NCBI GenBank assembly: GCA_023443315.1 | Contig: JAEZVA010000028.1 | Coordinates: 1 to 64,000, forward strand | Length of the DNA: 64,000 nt | From: Bacillota bacterium | GTDB lineage: Bacteria; Bacillota; Clostridia; Oscillospirales; Ruminococcaceae | Reading direction: 5' to 3' | Shown here: piece by piece, positions 51,611 through 61,608 of the stretch | Layout: each line of letters starts with the position of its first letter | How positions within the stretch are numbered: position 1 is the first letter of the stretch | Made by a program: the position numbers and the translations under genes | The notes under the pieces: generated by a model | The model's input: only the letters and a program-made list of their open reading frames with translations | Databases searched by the model: none | What the model was told of the DNA's origin: nothing

Positions 51611-53773
51611 TTATTTACCTGTTCTAGTAACGGAAGAAACGCTGTCGATTCGGTTGAGGTTTGTCATAACATTCTGCAGCTGTTCCCTGCCCGAGATGCC
51701 GATGGTAACATGGATACCGACGTAACCGTCTTTTAGCTCGCGGGCATTCAGCTCATGAATGGGTAGATGCATATTGGAGAGTGCCACCGTTACATCCGCT
51801 ATCATACCGGCTCTATCACGCGCCAATATCTCAATAGTGGACTTAAAGGTTTCCTTTACTTCATCCGACCATTGCACATTCACCCAACGCTCGGGCTGGT
51901 CTCCGTTCTCTTGGGACGCGATAACGTTCACGCAGTCTCGCTTGTGTACCGATACGCCGTAGCCGCGCGTCACAAAGCCAGTGATATCATCGCCCGGTAG
52001 CGGGTTACAGCACTGGGCAAACTTCACAAGGCAGCCGTCGATGTCTTCGACCACAACCCCGCCCGATACGGTTTTGGAACGCTTTTTCGTCGCGCTCTGT
52101 ATGGTCGGCTCTACCGGCTTATACTGTTTTATATAGTCGTCCTTGATGCGGGGCATAATCTTGGATAGCGAGATGCCACCATATCCGATGGCCGCATAAA
52201 ACTCATCCACACCGGCACAGTGTTGGCGTTTGGCAAGGTCTTCTATAAACTTATTATACTCGTCATCCGGCACGCGGATGGCGTTGCGACGAAATTCGCG
52301 CTCAATCTCCTCACGACCCTCGGATATGTTTTCCTCACGTCGCTCTTTCTTAAACCAGCTGCGAATTTTGCTTTTTGCCTCGCTGGTTTTAACAATCTTT
52401 AGCCAGTCGCGGCTCGGACCGCGCCCCGGTGTGTTGCTCGTAATAATGTCGACAATCTGCCCCGTCTTAACCTCGCTGTCAATCGACACCATGCGTCCGT
52501 CTACCTTCGCCCCGATCATGCGGTTACCGACCTCGCTATGAATGGCAAACGCAAAATCGATGACGGTGGACCCTGCGGGCAGCGTTTTCACATCACCTTT
52601 GGGGGTAAACACAAACACATCTTCGGGAGAAAGGTCGGTTTTGATGGTGCGAACAATCTCCTCAACGTCTTCGCTCTGGGATTCAAGCAACTTGCGAATC
52701 CAAGCAAGACGGTCCTCCAGCTTATCCTTACCCTGCATACCCGCCTTGTATTTCCAGTGGGCTGCGATACCGTATTCGGCGGTATGGTGCATCTCCCAGG
52801 TGCGTATCTGAATCTCAAACGGCACACCCTCTTTGTCGATAACCGTCGTGTGCAAAGACTGATACATGTTGGGCTTTGGGGTAGAGATATAATCCTTAAA
52901 CCGATTGGGAATCGGGGTAAACATGTCGTGAATAACACCCAAGATGTTATAGCAGTCGATTACCGTATCCACAATAATGCGGACGGCATAGATATCATAT
53001 ATCTCTTCAAAAGATTTGCCCTGAATGTACACCTTGCGGTAGATGCCGTAGATGCTCTTTACCCTACCCTCAAGGAATATCTGCATGTTTTCCGCTGCGA
53101 TACGCTCGTTAATGCGACGCATGATATTATTCAAAAACCGTGCGCGTTCCTCTTTATGCAGCGTCAATGCACTGTCAATCTCCGCATATGCAATACCATC
53201 AAGATGTTTAAGCGAAAGATCCTCAAGCTCCTCTTTAAACGCACGGATACCTAGGCGATGTGCGATGGGCGCATAAACCTCCATGGTTTCAAGTGATTTA
53301 TCTCGCTGCTTTTGCGGCGGCATTGCGTCGATTGTACGCATATTATGCAGGCGGTCAGCAAGCTTAATGATGATTACACGGATATCCTGGCTCATCGCAA
53401 GCAGCATCTTACGAATGTTTTCTGCCTGCTGTTCCTCCCTAGAGGAATACGGAATTTTACCAAGCTTGGTAACACCGCTAACCAAAACCGCTACGTCACG
53501 ACCAAACAGGTTGGTAACCTCTTCCTGCGTTACGCCGGTATCCTCCACCACATCATGCAGCAGCGCGGAAATCAGCGATTCCATGTCCATGCCAAGCTCG
53601 ATAAGAAGCATGGCGACGCTAGCGGGGTGTATGATATACTCCTCGCCCGAAACGCGCATCTGTCCCTGATGAGAGGCCTTGGCAAACTCATAGGCTTTTA
53701 TAATTAGTTCTTTGTCATACTGTTTGTCGCTTTTCTCCAAACAGCTGAGCAGGTCGCTTAGAATCTTATCCAC
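51611..53773 (-). CDS. rel: Bifunctional (p)ppGpp synthetase/hydrolase Rel
   Basis: RelA/SpoT homologue controlling the stringent response. The 720-residue protein has the HD hydrolase domain with His49 (IIHPASVA) and HDVVEDT at 73-79, the synthetase domain (VKSIYGIYRKVY, FEIQIRTWEMHHTAEYGIAAHWKYK), the TGS domain (VFVFTPKGDVKTLPAGSTV) and C-terminal zinc-finger-like and ACT parts. Both active sites look intact. The start is a GTG at 53773. It is followed by dtd. Confidence 0.96.
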   Translation of the reverse strand: MDKILSDLLSCLEKSDKQYDKELIIKAYEFAKASHQGQMRVSGEEYIIHPASVAMLLIELGMDMESLISALLHDVVEDTGVTQEEVTNLFGRDVAVLVSGVTKLGKIPYSSREEQQAENIRKMLLAMSQDIRVIIIKLADRLHNMRTIDAMPPQKQRDKSLETMEVYAPIAHRLGIRAFKEELEDLSLKHLDGIAYAEIDSALTLHKEERARFLNNIMRRINERIAAENMQIFLEGRVKSIYGIYRKVYIQGKSFEEIYDIYAVRIIVDTVIDCYNILGVIHDMFTPIPNRFKDYISTPKPNMYQSLHTTVIDKEGVPFEIQIRTWEMHHTAEYGIAAHWKYKAGMQGKDKLEDRLAWIRKLLESQSEDVEEIVRTIKTDLSPEDVFVFTPKGDVKTLPAGSTVIDFAFAIHSEVGNRMIGAKVDGRMVSIDSEVKTGQIVDIITSNTPGRGPSRDWLKIVKTSEAKSKIRSWFKKERREENISEGREEIEREFRRNAIRVPDDEYNKFIEDLAKRQHCAGVDEFYAAIGYGGISLSKIMPRIKDDYIKQYKPVEPTIQSATKKRSKTVSGGVVVEDIDGCLVKFAQCCNPLPGDDITGFVTRGYGVSVHKRDCVNVIASQENGDQPERWVNVQWSDEVKETFKSTIEILARDRAGMIADVTVALSNMHLPIHELNARELKDGYVGIHVTIGISGREQLQNVMTNLNRIDSVSSVTRTGK

Positions 53774-53818
53774 AAGCAGTCACCAATCCTTTGAATCAAT
53801 GCGCGAACTATAACCATT

Positions 53819-55858
53819 CTATGTTGCGCTTAGGAGGCGCTGCATAGTGTCCGACCTAGTTAAATCGGTCTTCGGGGCGTCTTTTACAATAGAAATGCTG
53901 TATTTGTTGTTATTGATAACAACACGTACTAGCCCAAGCTCGCTTAATACCTTAACGGCATTTTTGGTCTTGCCGTAATTAGAAAGCGTTACAGCAGCAA
54001 GCTGCGCAATGTCGCTATATACTGTCTTGTTTTTTGCAATGGCACGATACACGATAGCTATATCCTCGCGGGTAGGAGTGATACTGTTCTTTTGCTCGGA
54101 GGTTATCGCCTCTTCGTTCCAAAAACGTTCGCACAGTTCACGCGACATAAAGTACTCGTCTTGTACAAAAGAGGATGGGCGAATATCCTTTATCTTAATC
54201 GACACAGTTTCCCTGCCCTGATAGACATTGCGGTCACATAAGGCAACCACATCAACCTCGTCCCCTGTTTGGTACATAAAATCCTGTGGTGAGGTGCCAA
54301 ACAAAACGGCATTCACCTGTTTGCTATCCTTTTCCATGGTCACGCGCAGGTGCTTCCCCGCGCCAATGGGTGATATTTGAGATAGTTTCATATTCATAAA
54401 TGCAAAGCGTACCGGCTCGTTGCAACAACCAAACGGCTCTAATAGAGAGAATTGATTGAGCGTCTCCACCGTGATGTCCGCCGGATGGCACACGACGTCG
54501 ACCGCAATGCTGTGAACAGGCATAAACGGGTGCATCTGGGAACAGTATGCTTCAATACGCTCACCAAAGGCGGGGATATCCTGCGTTTTTAAGGTGAAGC
54601 CACCCGCAGCCTCGTGGCCACCGTAGCGTTGCAATAGATTGTCGCAGTGAACAAGCGCGTCAAAAACCGAAAAGCCCAACACCCCTCTGGCAGAGCCGCG
54701 TGCTATGTCGCCTTCGATGCATACCACAAACGCAGGCTTGGCAATACGGTCTACCAATCTTGCCGCGGCAATCCCCGCCACGCCGGGATGCCATCCCTGC
54801 TTTGCAATAACGGCTGCCCGTTTTTGAGAGAAGGCGGGCCTTTTTATTAGTTCCTCGTCTATGTCTCTGAGCATGTTAACGTCCAGCTCTTTGCGCCGGA
54901 TATTGTTTTCGTTTATCTTAACTGCAATCTCCTGCGCCTCTATGTAATCATCCGTAATCAGCATTCGCAGCGCATCCTGTGCCAAACCAAGCCGTCCCGC
55001 CGCATTGATACGCGGCACCAATTGATAGGCAACCATTACGGAATCAATATTCTCAGGGCTTATCTCGCAAAGCTCCATCAAGGCCGTAAGCCCAACATTT
55101 TGCGTCTCGGCAAGGCGGATAAGTCCCTCTTTTACGATTATTCGGTTCTCTCCCGTTAAAGGAACAACATCGGCAATGGTGCCGATTGCGGCAATGTCGG
55201 CGCAAAAATCGAATACTTCATCGTATTCCCCGCCGCAAAGCGCTGCAATTAGCTTTAGTACCAGACCCGCTCCGCATAGATCCTTAAACCCGCTGGTACA
55301 ATCCGCGCGATGTGGGTCAACGACAGCAAAAGCATTGGGCAACTGAGCCTTCGGTCTGTGATGATCGGTCACAATCACAGTAACCCCAAGCCCTTGCGCA
55401 TAATCAATTTCATCGAGCGCCGAAATCCCGTTATCAACAGTAATAAGTAGCGAAACGCCGTCATCCGCAAGCTGTTTTACGGCGTCACGGTTCATTCCGT
55501 ACCCTTCTTCTTCTCGGGAGGGGATATAGGTAGTGACGTCCGCCCCCGAAGACTCCAGATACAGATAGAGCATTGCTGTAGCGGTTACGCCATCGGCATC
55601 ATAATCACCGTACACCGCAATGCGCTCTTCATTCTGGATCGCCTGCTCTATTCGCTGGCAAGCTTTATCCATATCCTTTATCTCAAACGGGTTGCTAAGA
55701 CGCAGTTTATCTGAAAGAAAATCCTGCACAGACTGTGGCGTGTTATAATTGCGCGCAACCATGATATCGGCTACCAAAGAGGATACACCAAGCTCTTGTG
55801 CGATTGTCTTACTTGCCGTCGTATCCGTTTTTGGCAATACCCATTTTGCAAGACCCAA
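53819..55858 (-). CDS. recJ: Single-stranded-DNA exonuclease RecJ
   Basis: 5'-3' single-strand exonuclease in recombination and mismatch repair. The 679-residue DHH phosphoesterase has YGDYDADGVTAT (Asp85-89), VTDHHRP (165-167), a DHHA1 part with RYGGHEAAGGF, an OB-fold and an extra C-terminal domain of about 100 residues (ISPTREDIAIVYRAI-like) seen in Firmicute RecJ. Start is a TTG at 55858, with GGGG eight bases upstream. Confidence 0.94.
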   Translation of the reverse strand: MGLAKWVLPKTDTTASKTIAQELGVSSLVADIMVARNYNTPQSVQDFLSDKLRLSNPFEIKDMDKACQRIEQAIQNEERIAVYGDYDADGVTATAMLYLYLESSGADVTTYIPSREEEGYGMNRDAVKQLADDGVSLLITVDNGISALDEIDYAQGLGVTVIVTDHHRPKAQLPNAFAVVDPHRADCTSGFKDLCGAGLVLKLIAALCGGEYDEVFDFCADIAAIGTIADVVPLTGENRIIVKEGLIRLAETQNVGLTALMELCEISPENIDSVMVAYQLVPRINAAGRLGLAQDALRMLITDDYIEAQEIAVKINENNIRRKELDVNMLRDIDEELIKRPAFSQKRAAVIAKQGWHPGVAGIAAARLVDRIAKPAFVVCIEGDIARGSARGVLGFSVFDALVHCDNLLQRYGGHEAAGGFTLKTQDIPAFGERIEAYCSQMHPFMPVHSIAVDVVCHPADITVETLNQFSLLEPFGCCNEPVRFAFMNMKLSQISPIGAGKHLRVTMEKDSKQVNAVLFGTSPQDFMYQTGDEVDVVALCDRNVYQGRETVSIKIKDIRPSSFVQDEYFMSRELCERFWNEEAITSEQKNSITPTREDIAIVYRAIAKNKTVYSDIAQLAAVTLSNYGKTKNAVKVLSELGLVRVVINNNKYSISIVKDAPKTDLTRSDTMQRLLSAT

Positions 55859-55926
55859 TCAAATATCCCCTTTCCTTGCACAGTGACCTAATTATGTGGC
55901 TGACTTTGGAAACGACCTGTCTAAAT

Positions 55927-55955
55927 ATTTTAACACCTTGCTGTTGGTTATTCAA
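55927..55955 (-). promoter_or_regulatory. Sigma-A promoter of recJ
   Basis: TTGAAT (55950-55955), 17 bases, then TAAAAT (55927-55932) on the minus strand, 69 bases before recJ. Likely also drives rel and downstream genes. Confidence 0.75.
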
Positions 55956-56008
55956 CCTTTTTCGTTATTGCAGCTAAGGGTGAAAGGCTTCACAAACCCT
56001 CCGACCTG

Positions 56009-57601
56009 CTACCTAGGCGCCCCATACCGGGACATAATTGCCTGCGCAACGCGAATACCGTCTACCGCAGCACTCACAATCCCCCCCGCATAGCCTGCAC
56101 CCTCTCCGCACGGGTACAGTCCTTCCACCGCTTCGGATTGAAGCGATTCGCTGTTTCGCACAATGCGTATTGGCGAGGAGGTTCTAGTCTCTACTCCGGT
56201 CATCACCGCGTCGGGGGATGCATATGCCTGAAGTTTTGTACCGAAGTTTAGAAGACCAAGCCGAAGCATCTCGGTAACAGGCGTTGGAAACAACGCCGCA
56301 AAATCAGCGTCTGTTACACCAATCGCATAGCTTGGTGTAACAGTGCCATACACAGCACCCTGCCTTCCTTCTAAAAACCGTCCAACCGTCTGCGCAGGCG
56401 CTTTGTAGCCACCGTCTCCCATCTCAAACGCACGCTGTTCCAGTTGCCTCTGGAAGGCTATTCCACCTAAGATTCCACCGCCGAAATCCTGTGGCTCTAC
56501 CCCGACTACAAGTGCGGCGTTTGCATTTTGGGCGTCTCGTGCATATTCACTCATCCCGTTGGTTACAACAAGCCCCGCTTCACTGGCGGCAGGTACGACA
56601 AATCCTCCCGGACACATGCAGAAGGTATATACACCCCTGTTCCCTTTTCGATGAGAAAGCTGATATTCTCCGGGCGGCAACCCAGGGTGACCCGCAAAAC
56701 GCCCATAGAGGCTTTGGTCAATCGCATCTTGCCGATGCTCAATGCGAACGCCAACCGAAAATGCCTTTGGTTGCATGGGAATACCGAGCTCATAGAGCAG
56801 TTTTGCGGTGTCTCGCGCACTATGCCCAATACAAAGGGCAAGGGATTGACAAGCAATCTCCATTGCGTTCGCGCGAATGGATGTCAGTCTTCCGTCCTGT
56901 ATGGCTATATCATCAACTGTATGCTCAAATAATACGCTGCCGCCAAGTGCAATAATCTCTGCGCGTATCGATTTTACAACTTCGCGCAATCGGTCGGTTC
57001 CAATGTGTGGCTTTGCTTTTTCTAATATATCATCCGGTGCACCGTGACGGTGCAGCTCGCACAGTACAAAATCGCAGCGTTCATCCCCGATACGGGTGGT
57101 CAGCTTGCCATCCGAAAAGGTCCCCGCGCCGCCTTCGCCAAATTGAACATTGGTCGAGGTGTTAAGTCCTTTACCTTGCCAGAAATCATTGACAGCCTTG
57201 ACACGACGGTCTACATCCGCCCCTCGCTCCATTACCATTGGACGATAACCATGCCGCGCCAAAATCAGTGCACAGAACATCCCCGCAGGCCCAAAGCCAG
57301 CTACAACCGGCGGATGGAGCATGGGGGTGTCTGCACACACAAAATTAAGGTTAGCCGCACAGCGAATCGTTCCTCCGCACGCCTTGGCTCGGTGGGCTAA
57401 CCGTTGCTCGTTGTGCACTTCGACCCCAACTGAATACACCATGCGGATTCGATCCTTGTGGCGCGCGTCAACCGAAACCTTTGCGATATAAGCCTTTTGC
57501 ACCTCGCCAAGCGTCAACCCCAATGATGATAGTGCCTTCTTAATCGCATCTTCTCTGGGTTGTTCTATCGCAAGCTGAATATTTGGAATGACGATTGCCA
57601 T
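56009..57601 (-). CDS. COG2509-type uncharacterised FAD-dependent dehydrogenase
   Basis: A 530-residue flavoprotein. A small N-terminal domain of about 85 residues precedes the dinucleotide-binding GFGPAGMFCAL, then NVQFGEGGAGTFSDGKL, and a C-terminal YPCGEGAGYAGGIVSAAVDG. These features define COG2509, found widely in Firmicutes, without known substrate. The start ATG at 57601 lies after AAAGG at some distance; a GTG at 57616 is an alternative. The gene is isolated between recJ and the CdaR-like gene. Confidence 0.85.
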   Translation of the reverse strand: MAIVIPNIQLAIEQPREDAIKKALSSLGLTLGEVQKAYIAKVSVDARHKDRIRMVYSVGVEVHNEQRLAHRAKACGGTIRCAANLNFVCADTPMLHPPVVAGFGPAGMFCALILARHGYRPMVMERGADVDRRVKAVNDFWQGKGLNTSTNVQFGEGGAGTFSDGKLTTRIGDERCDFVLCELHRHGAPDDILEKAKPHIGTDRLREVVKSIRAEIIALGGSVLFEHTVDDIAIQDGRLTSIRANAMEIACQSLALCIGHSARDTAKLLYELGIPMQPKAFSVGVRIEHRQDAIDQSLYGRFAGHPGLPPGEYQLSHRKGNRGVYTFCMCPGGFVVPAASEAGLVVTNGMSEYARDAQNANAALVVGVEPQDFGGGILGGIAFQRQLEQRAFEMGDGGYKAPAQTVGRFLEGRQGAVYGTVTPSYAIGVTDADFAALFPTPVTEMLRLGLLNFGTKLQAYASPDAVMTGVETRTSSPIRIVRNSESLQSEAVEGLYPCGEGAGYAGGIVSAAVDGIRVAQAIMSRYGAPR

Positions 57602-57655
57602 AACACATAACCGCACCTTTCAAAGTATAAGCCATCATATCTGCCACACAAAAGA

Positions 57656-57681
57656 GAGCCTGACCATTTCAGGTCGGGCTC
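57656..57681 (-). terminator. Intrinsic terminator after the CdaR-like gene
   Basis: Stem GAGCC-GACC/GGTC-GGCTC with one mismatched position and a six-base loop, followed by TCTTTTG on the minus strand, 16 bases past the stop. It closes the cdaA-cdaR unit. Confidence 0.75.
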
Positions 57682-57697
57682 CCAAACTGTTAATCTA

Positions 57698-58972
57698 TTA
57701 TTTCTCCCGAACTGTAATAACAACCGAGTAATCACCGATTGCCCACACCACACCGCGGGATGGTATGATGATTCGCACCGGCACGTTATGCTGACTGCCC
57801 GTACCAAGATCGCGATCAGACACATCGACCTCGGCTACGATATCACCAGCGGTAATCTGTTCAAGAATCTCTGCCGGACCCACGATTTGAACATTGTTGA
57901 TGCCCTTTGTCGCGAGTGCCACCTCATAGTTGGTCGGTTCGTTTACAATGTTGATTGTCTTTACATTGAATTTGCGTACCGCGTAATCGGCGATAGAAAA
58001 ATCCACCTTCACAGATGTTACGTTGTCGATGTTTTCAAAGCCTTCTGGCAGTTCAATGTCAAATACAAACACACTGTTTGGCTCAACAAGCTTTAAATCT
58101 ACGTAGCGAACACTAATCTTTGACATCGTGTCAATCGTTTCTGCAGGACCAGCTACAAGTATCTGCGTATCGGACAGCGAATACTGCAGTTCGTCAACCA
58201 AGAAGTTGTCGGGTAGGTTATTAAATTCCACTTCAATGGGCAGAACTTTTTGCTTTAACACAGGAATGGTAACATCCGCGCGCTCACGGTCAAGCTTTAG
58301 GTTTGTCATATCCACCGGCTGGCCCGTAACATCATATAAAACAATCCCGCCGCTTCCAACGGTTGCTTTATCTACTGTCTCGGGCAGCGCAGGGTCTGGG
58401 ACGACAAGACACTTCGCTATTCGGGCAACGTCGGTTTCGGGACCCGATATGGTAATCTCACCCGGGGTGATATAATGCTTACCCATGATATACCCGCTAG
58501 GAACAGTAACGGACGACAGATCAATCGACAAAGGCATCTTCTTTGTGACATACTTATCAAACCGTACCGAAACAATAATCGGAGACGTGGGTTGAATGAT
58601 GTCGTAATCGGTATTTTGATATTTTTTGCTTACCTGCACCTCAAGGTCGTAGGTGCCTGGGGAGTCCACCCCAAACAGGGAAACGGAGGTGATAAAGTCG
58701 TCCGATGTGATCTCGGATACTGGAAATCGATTTCCGACAACATCAATCTCCACCGCTTTATTGCTAACATAGACTACGCTGAGCCCCAGTTTTTCAAGGC
58801 TGGTCGTATCAAAAGCAACCGGTATTCCAGTTACCCTTTGCTCCTTAGTCGGGTCAACTACATTAACAACAAACGCCCAAACAATAATGCCGAGAATTAC
58901 AGAGATTATCATTAAAATCCTGTCATTATAAAACAGCTTGCGAAAGCCAATCTTTTTCATTTTCACCTTCAT
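57698..58972 (-). CDS. cdaR: YbbR-domain protein, CdaR-like regulator of CdaA
   Basis: A 424-residue extracytoplasmic protein with an N-terminal span (about 20-42, ILMIISVILGIIVWAFVVNV) and repeated YbbR domains of about 80 residues (P-strand pattern, each starting near KMPLSIDL, KVLPIEVEF and KFNVKTINIVNEPT). CdaR binds and controls CdaA. It starts four bases inside cdaA (ATGA overlap), showing coupling. Name rests on position and domain; no sequence to a specific ligand can be read. Confidence 0.85.
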   Translation of the reverse strand: MKVKMKKIGFRKLFYNDRILMIISVILGIIVWAFVVNVVDPTKEQRVTGIPVAFDTTSLEKLGLSVVYVSNKAVEIDVVGNRFPVSEITSDDFITSVSLFGVDSPGTYDLEVQVSKKYQNTDYDIIQPTSPIIVSVRFDKYVTKKMPLSIDLSSVTVPSGYIMGKHYITPGEITISGPETDVARIAKCLVVPDPALPETVDKATVGSGGIVLYDVTGQPVDMTNLKLDRERADVTIPVLKQKVLPIEVEFNNLPDNFLVDELQYSLSDTQILVAGPAETIDTMSKISVRYVDLKLVEPNSVFVFDIELPEGFENIDNVTSVKVDFSIADYAVRKFNVKTINIVNEPTNYEVALATKGINNVQIVGPAEILEQITAGDIVAEVDVSDRDLGTGSQHNVPVRIIIPSRGVVWAIGDYSVVITVREK

Positions 58973-59835
58973 TTTGATTTCCCTTTCCAAAACGACGGTC
59001 TTTTCTCCGCAAGCTCCGACAGTTTATTGGTAAACAGGGTCTTCTCAAGACGTTCTTGTAATGTGGCCGCATCGTAGTTTCTTATCAGTTTTCCGTTTTC
59101 TGCAACCGAGATTACCCCAGTTTCCTCACTAACCACAATAATGACGGCATCTGAATTTTCACTCATACCAAGCGCAGCTCGATGGCGCGTACCCAGTGTT
59201 TTACTGATGGATTGGTTGTCCGATATCGGAAGAAAACAGCCCGCCGCATATAGCTTACCGTTTCTTATCATCATTGCTCCGTCATGTAACGGTGAGTTTG
59301 GGAAAAAAACATTCCCCACAAGCTCCGCACTTACGTCTGCGTCAATAACCGTGCCGCTTTTAATAATCTCGCCAAGCTTCGTTTCCCGCTCAATTACAAT
59401 TAGTGCGCCGATCTTCTGCCTGGAAAGCGAAACCGCGCTTTCACACAGCGCAGAAACAGCCGAATGCCAACGTCTTTCCTGCTCATCCTCATCAATATCA
59501 CCCTGTGAGAACATAGTAAGCCCGATTTTAGCCCTGCCTACCTGCTCCAATGCCCTTCGCAGTTCTGGCTGGAATACGACAACCAACGCGGTTACGCCGA
59601 GCGTAAGTACATTTTGTAAAAGAAAGCTCATTGTGGTCAATTGAAAGATGTCTACCAATAAGTAGCCGACAGCTAGCAGAACAAAACCTTTAACCAGTTG
59701 TTCGGCGCGGGTATCGCGCACCAACTTGATGATTTTATAGATGAGATAAGACACAATCGCCACATCTAAAAAATCCGCAAATTCGATGGTGTCCGCCCAT
59801 CGTACAATGCTCTCCCATATCGTTGATAGTTCCAT
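58969..59835 (-). CDS. cdaA: Diadenylate cyclase CdaA
   Basis: Membrane enzyme that makes c-di-AMP, controlling potassium and cell-wall balance. The 288-residue protein has three N-terminal spans, then a DAC domain with DGA at 185-187 (SPLHDGAMMI) and RHR at 217-219 (GTRHRAALGMSE). The ATG at 59835 gives the family length. It is followed by cdaR; glmM, which often completes the operon, is not in the window. Confidence 0.95.
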   Translation of the reverse strand: MELSTIWESIVRWADTIEFADFLDVAIVSYLIYKIIKLVRDTRAEQLVKGFVLLAVGYLLVDIFQLTTMSFLLQNVLTLGVTALVVVFQPELRRALEQVGRAKIGLTMFSQGDIDEDEQERRWHSAVSALCESAVSLSRQKIGALIVIERETKLGEIIKSGTVIDADVSAELVGNVFFPNSPLHDGAMMIRNGKLYAAGCFLPISDNQSISKTLGTRHRAALGMSENSDAVIIVVSEETGVISVAENGKLIRNYDAATLQERLEKTLFTNKLSELAEKRPSFWKGKSK

Positions 59836-59965
59836 CTTAAACGACCACGCCTTTCCGGATTTGTGCAGTAACATACAGCATCAACCCGAATAAAAAGTGT
59901 AAAGTGTTACTGCTGCGGCAACACAAGATAATAAACACCGAAATGCCGCTGTGTTTTTGTTATTC

Positions 59966-59993
59966 TATATACATACAGCTTGCCATACATCAA
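59966..59993 (-). promoter_or_regulatory. Candidate promoter of cdaA-cdaR
   Basis: TTGATG (59988-59993), 16 bases and TATATA (59966-59971) on the minus strand, about 130 bases before cdaA. The rest of the 287-base gap (59836-60122) shows no open frame or strong terminator. Confidence 0.45.
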
Positions 59994-60122
59994 CTTTGCA
60001 TTTTACAATTAACTATATTGTAGCATATTTGTTGGTGATTGCAATGCCAAATATCGAATGGATTGATTTTGATAATTTACGGAAACACTGTTTACTCACA
60101 ACATACAAAAACTGAACTCCAG

Positions 60123-61253
60123 TTAATGCAGCTGTTTGAGCTCATGCACAAATTTGAGTACCTGCTCCTGTGTGTTGTATACCGAAAAACTTGCGCGAAC
60201 CGCCCCGAAATCACCCGTTTTAAGCTTTTGATGTGCAAGCGGGGTACAGTGAAAACCGCCACGCAGCGCAAAGCCACGCTTGCTCATTTCCTCCACCACG
60301 GTTTCGCTCTTAATTTCTCCTACATTAAAGCACAGCACCGGCAGATGCGTGTTCCATTCTGGGCGCAGGGTATATAGCTTTATGTTTTTCATCTTTTTTA
60401 AAGAATCGTACAAAAGCTGTGTAAGGGCAAGCTCGTGGCGGTAGATGCGATCATGCCCCATTGATGTGACAAACTGCATCCCCTCTTGTAATCCCGCAAT
60501 CCCATATGTGTTGAGCGTACCGCTTTCCAAACGCTCCGGCATGCTGGGCGGTTGTTCTTTTAAATAGGACTGGCTGCCCGTCCCTCCCTCAATAATGGTA
60601 GCGAGACCTTCCCCTTTGGCGGTAATCAACATACCGGTGCCGGGAGGACCGTATAAACCTTTATGTCCGGGCATACACAAAAAATCTGCCTTGCCGAGTG
60701 AAGCACGGCGTGTACCCGCAGACTGAGCCAAATCCAGCACAAGAACAAGCCCATGTTTTTTACATAGGTCGTATAATGCATCGCACGGCAGCATCACCCC
60801 ACATAAATTAGAGCCAGATGAACATGCAATCATCTTTGTTTTTGTTGTTATCTGGCTCTCAAACGAACGCACCGTTTTGTCAAAATCACCCTCGTACGTC
60901 TCGGCAATGGAGTAGGTTACCCCACCGTCCTGCGAAAGCCGATAGACGGGACGAAATACCGAGTTGTGCTCCATATCGGATATAATTACATGCGAGCCCT
61001 TTGTGAGTGCACCCTTTATCGCGGTGTTCAACGCTTGGGTGCAGTTTGCGGTAAATACCACATTATCTGGCTCAGCGTCAAAAAGTTTAGCCGCGGTTTC
61101 TCGGCATTCAAAAACCTTTTTTGCCGTCAGCATAGAAAGACGATGCCCGCTACGACCGGGATTCGCGCCGTAGTATTCGGCACACTCTCTGATGGCGCGC
61201 AGTACCGAAGCGGGCTTGTGCATCGTCGTAGCGGCGTTGTCAAAATACGTCAT
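60123..61253 (-). CDS. Cysteine desulfurase family protein (TIGR01977 type)
   Basis: A 376-residue class V aminotransferase-fold enzyme that takes sulfur from cysteine (or selenium from selenocysteine). Start MTYFDNAATTMHKPASV; GANPGRSGHRLS near 29-40; HNSVFRPV; the PLP-contact LDLAQSAG (173-180); PLP Lys198 in MPGHKGL; catalytic Cys336 in FHCTPLAH. It overlaps the DUF3343 gene by four bases. Many clostridia pair these two, suggesting a sulfur or selenium trafficking role. Confidence 0.87.
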   Translation of the reverse strand: MTYFDNAATTMHKPASVLRAIRECAEYYGANPGRSGHRLSMLTAKKVFECRETAAKLFDAEPDNVVFTANCTQALNTAIKGALTKGSHVIISDMEHNSVFRPVYRLSQDGGVTYSIAETYEGDFDKTVRSFESQITTKTKMIACSSGSNLCGVMLPCDALYDLCKKHGLVLVLDLAQSAGTRRASLGKADFLCMPGHKGLYGPPGTGMLITAKGEGLATIIEGGTGSQSYLKEQPPSMPERLESGTLNTYGIAGLQEGMQFVTSMGHDRIYRHELALTQLLYDSLKKMKNIKLYTLRPEWNTHLPVLCFNVGEIKSETVVEEMSKRGFALRGGFHCTPLAHQKLKTGDFGAVRASFSVYNTQEQVLKFVHELKQLH

Positions 61254-61474
61254 GCTCCATCATCCTTCAATGCGTTCTGATAAGGAATATTCATTTTATT
61301 CAGCAGCTCGACCGCTGTACTAAAACGAGTATTGATGCGTATCGCATATTGACATCCGTTGCGCTGTCTATCCTGTGTTTTTTGAATCTCTGCCCGGATT
61401 CCGCTGCGTTGCAGCAGGGTCTGCGCTTTCATTGCGTAGGTCACCGTCGAAAAGGTGAGCAATCCGCTCTGCAT
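61250..61474 (-). CDS. DUF3343 (putative Se/S carrier-like) protein
   Basis: A 74-residue protein: MQSGLLTFSTVTYAMKAQTL, then GIRAEIQKTQDRQRNGCQYA with a single central cysteine, then an alpha-beta end (TRFSTAVELLNKMNIPY). It fits DUF3343, named a putative Se/S carrier protein family. GGAG is eight bases upstream of the ATG; a longer frame to 61531 is less likely. It runs into the desulfurase gene (ATGA overlap), so the two are surely cotranslated. Confidence 0.83.
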   Translation of the reverse strand: MQSGLLTFSTVTYAMKAQTLLQRSGIRAEIQKTQDRQRNGCQYAIRINTRFSTAVELLNKMNIPYQNALKDDGA

Positions 61475-61608
61475 TTTATACACTCCTTTGCTCGGCGCAA
61501 AATGAAACAATGACTCATCCGTAATCGCCATAGTTCATCTTATGCCAAACAGCAGGAGTTGCAACAGAAAAACCTATTTTATTACTAAGAGAATTGTGTG
61601 CCTAATAT

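Noticed and set aside
52538..53254. 238-codon open frame on the plus strand
   Set aside because: Antisense to rel; no domain or start context.
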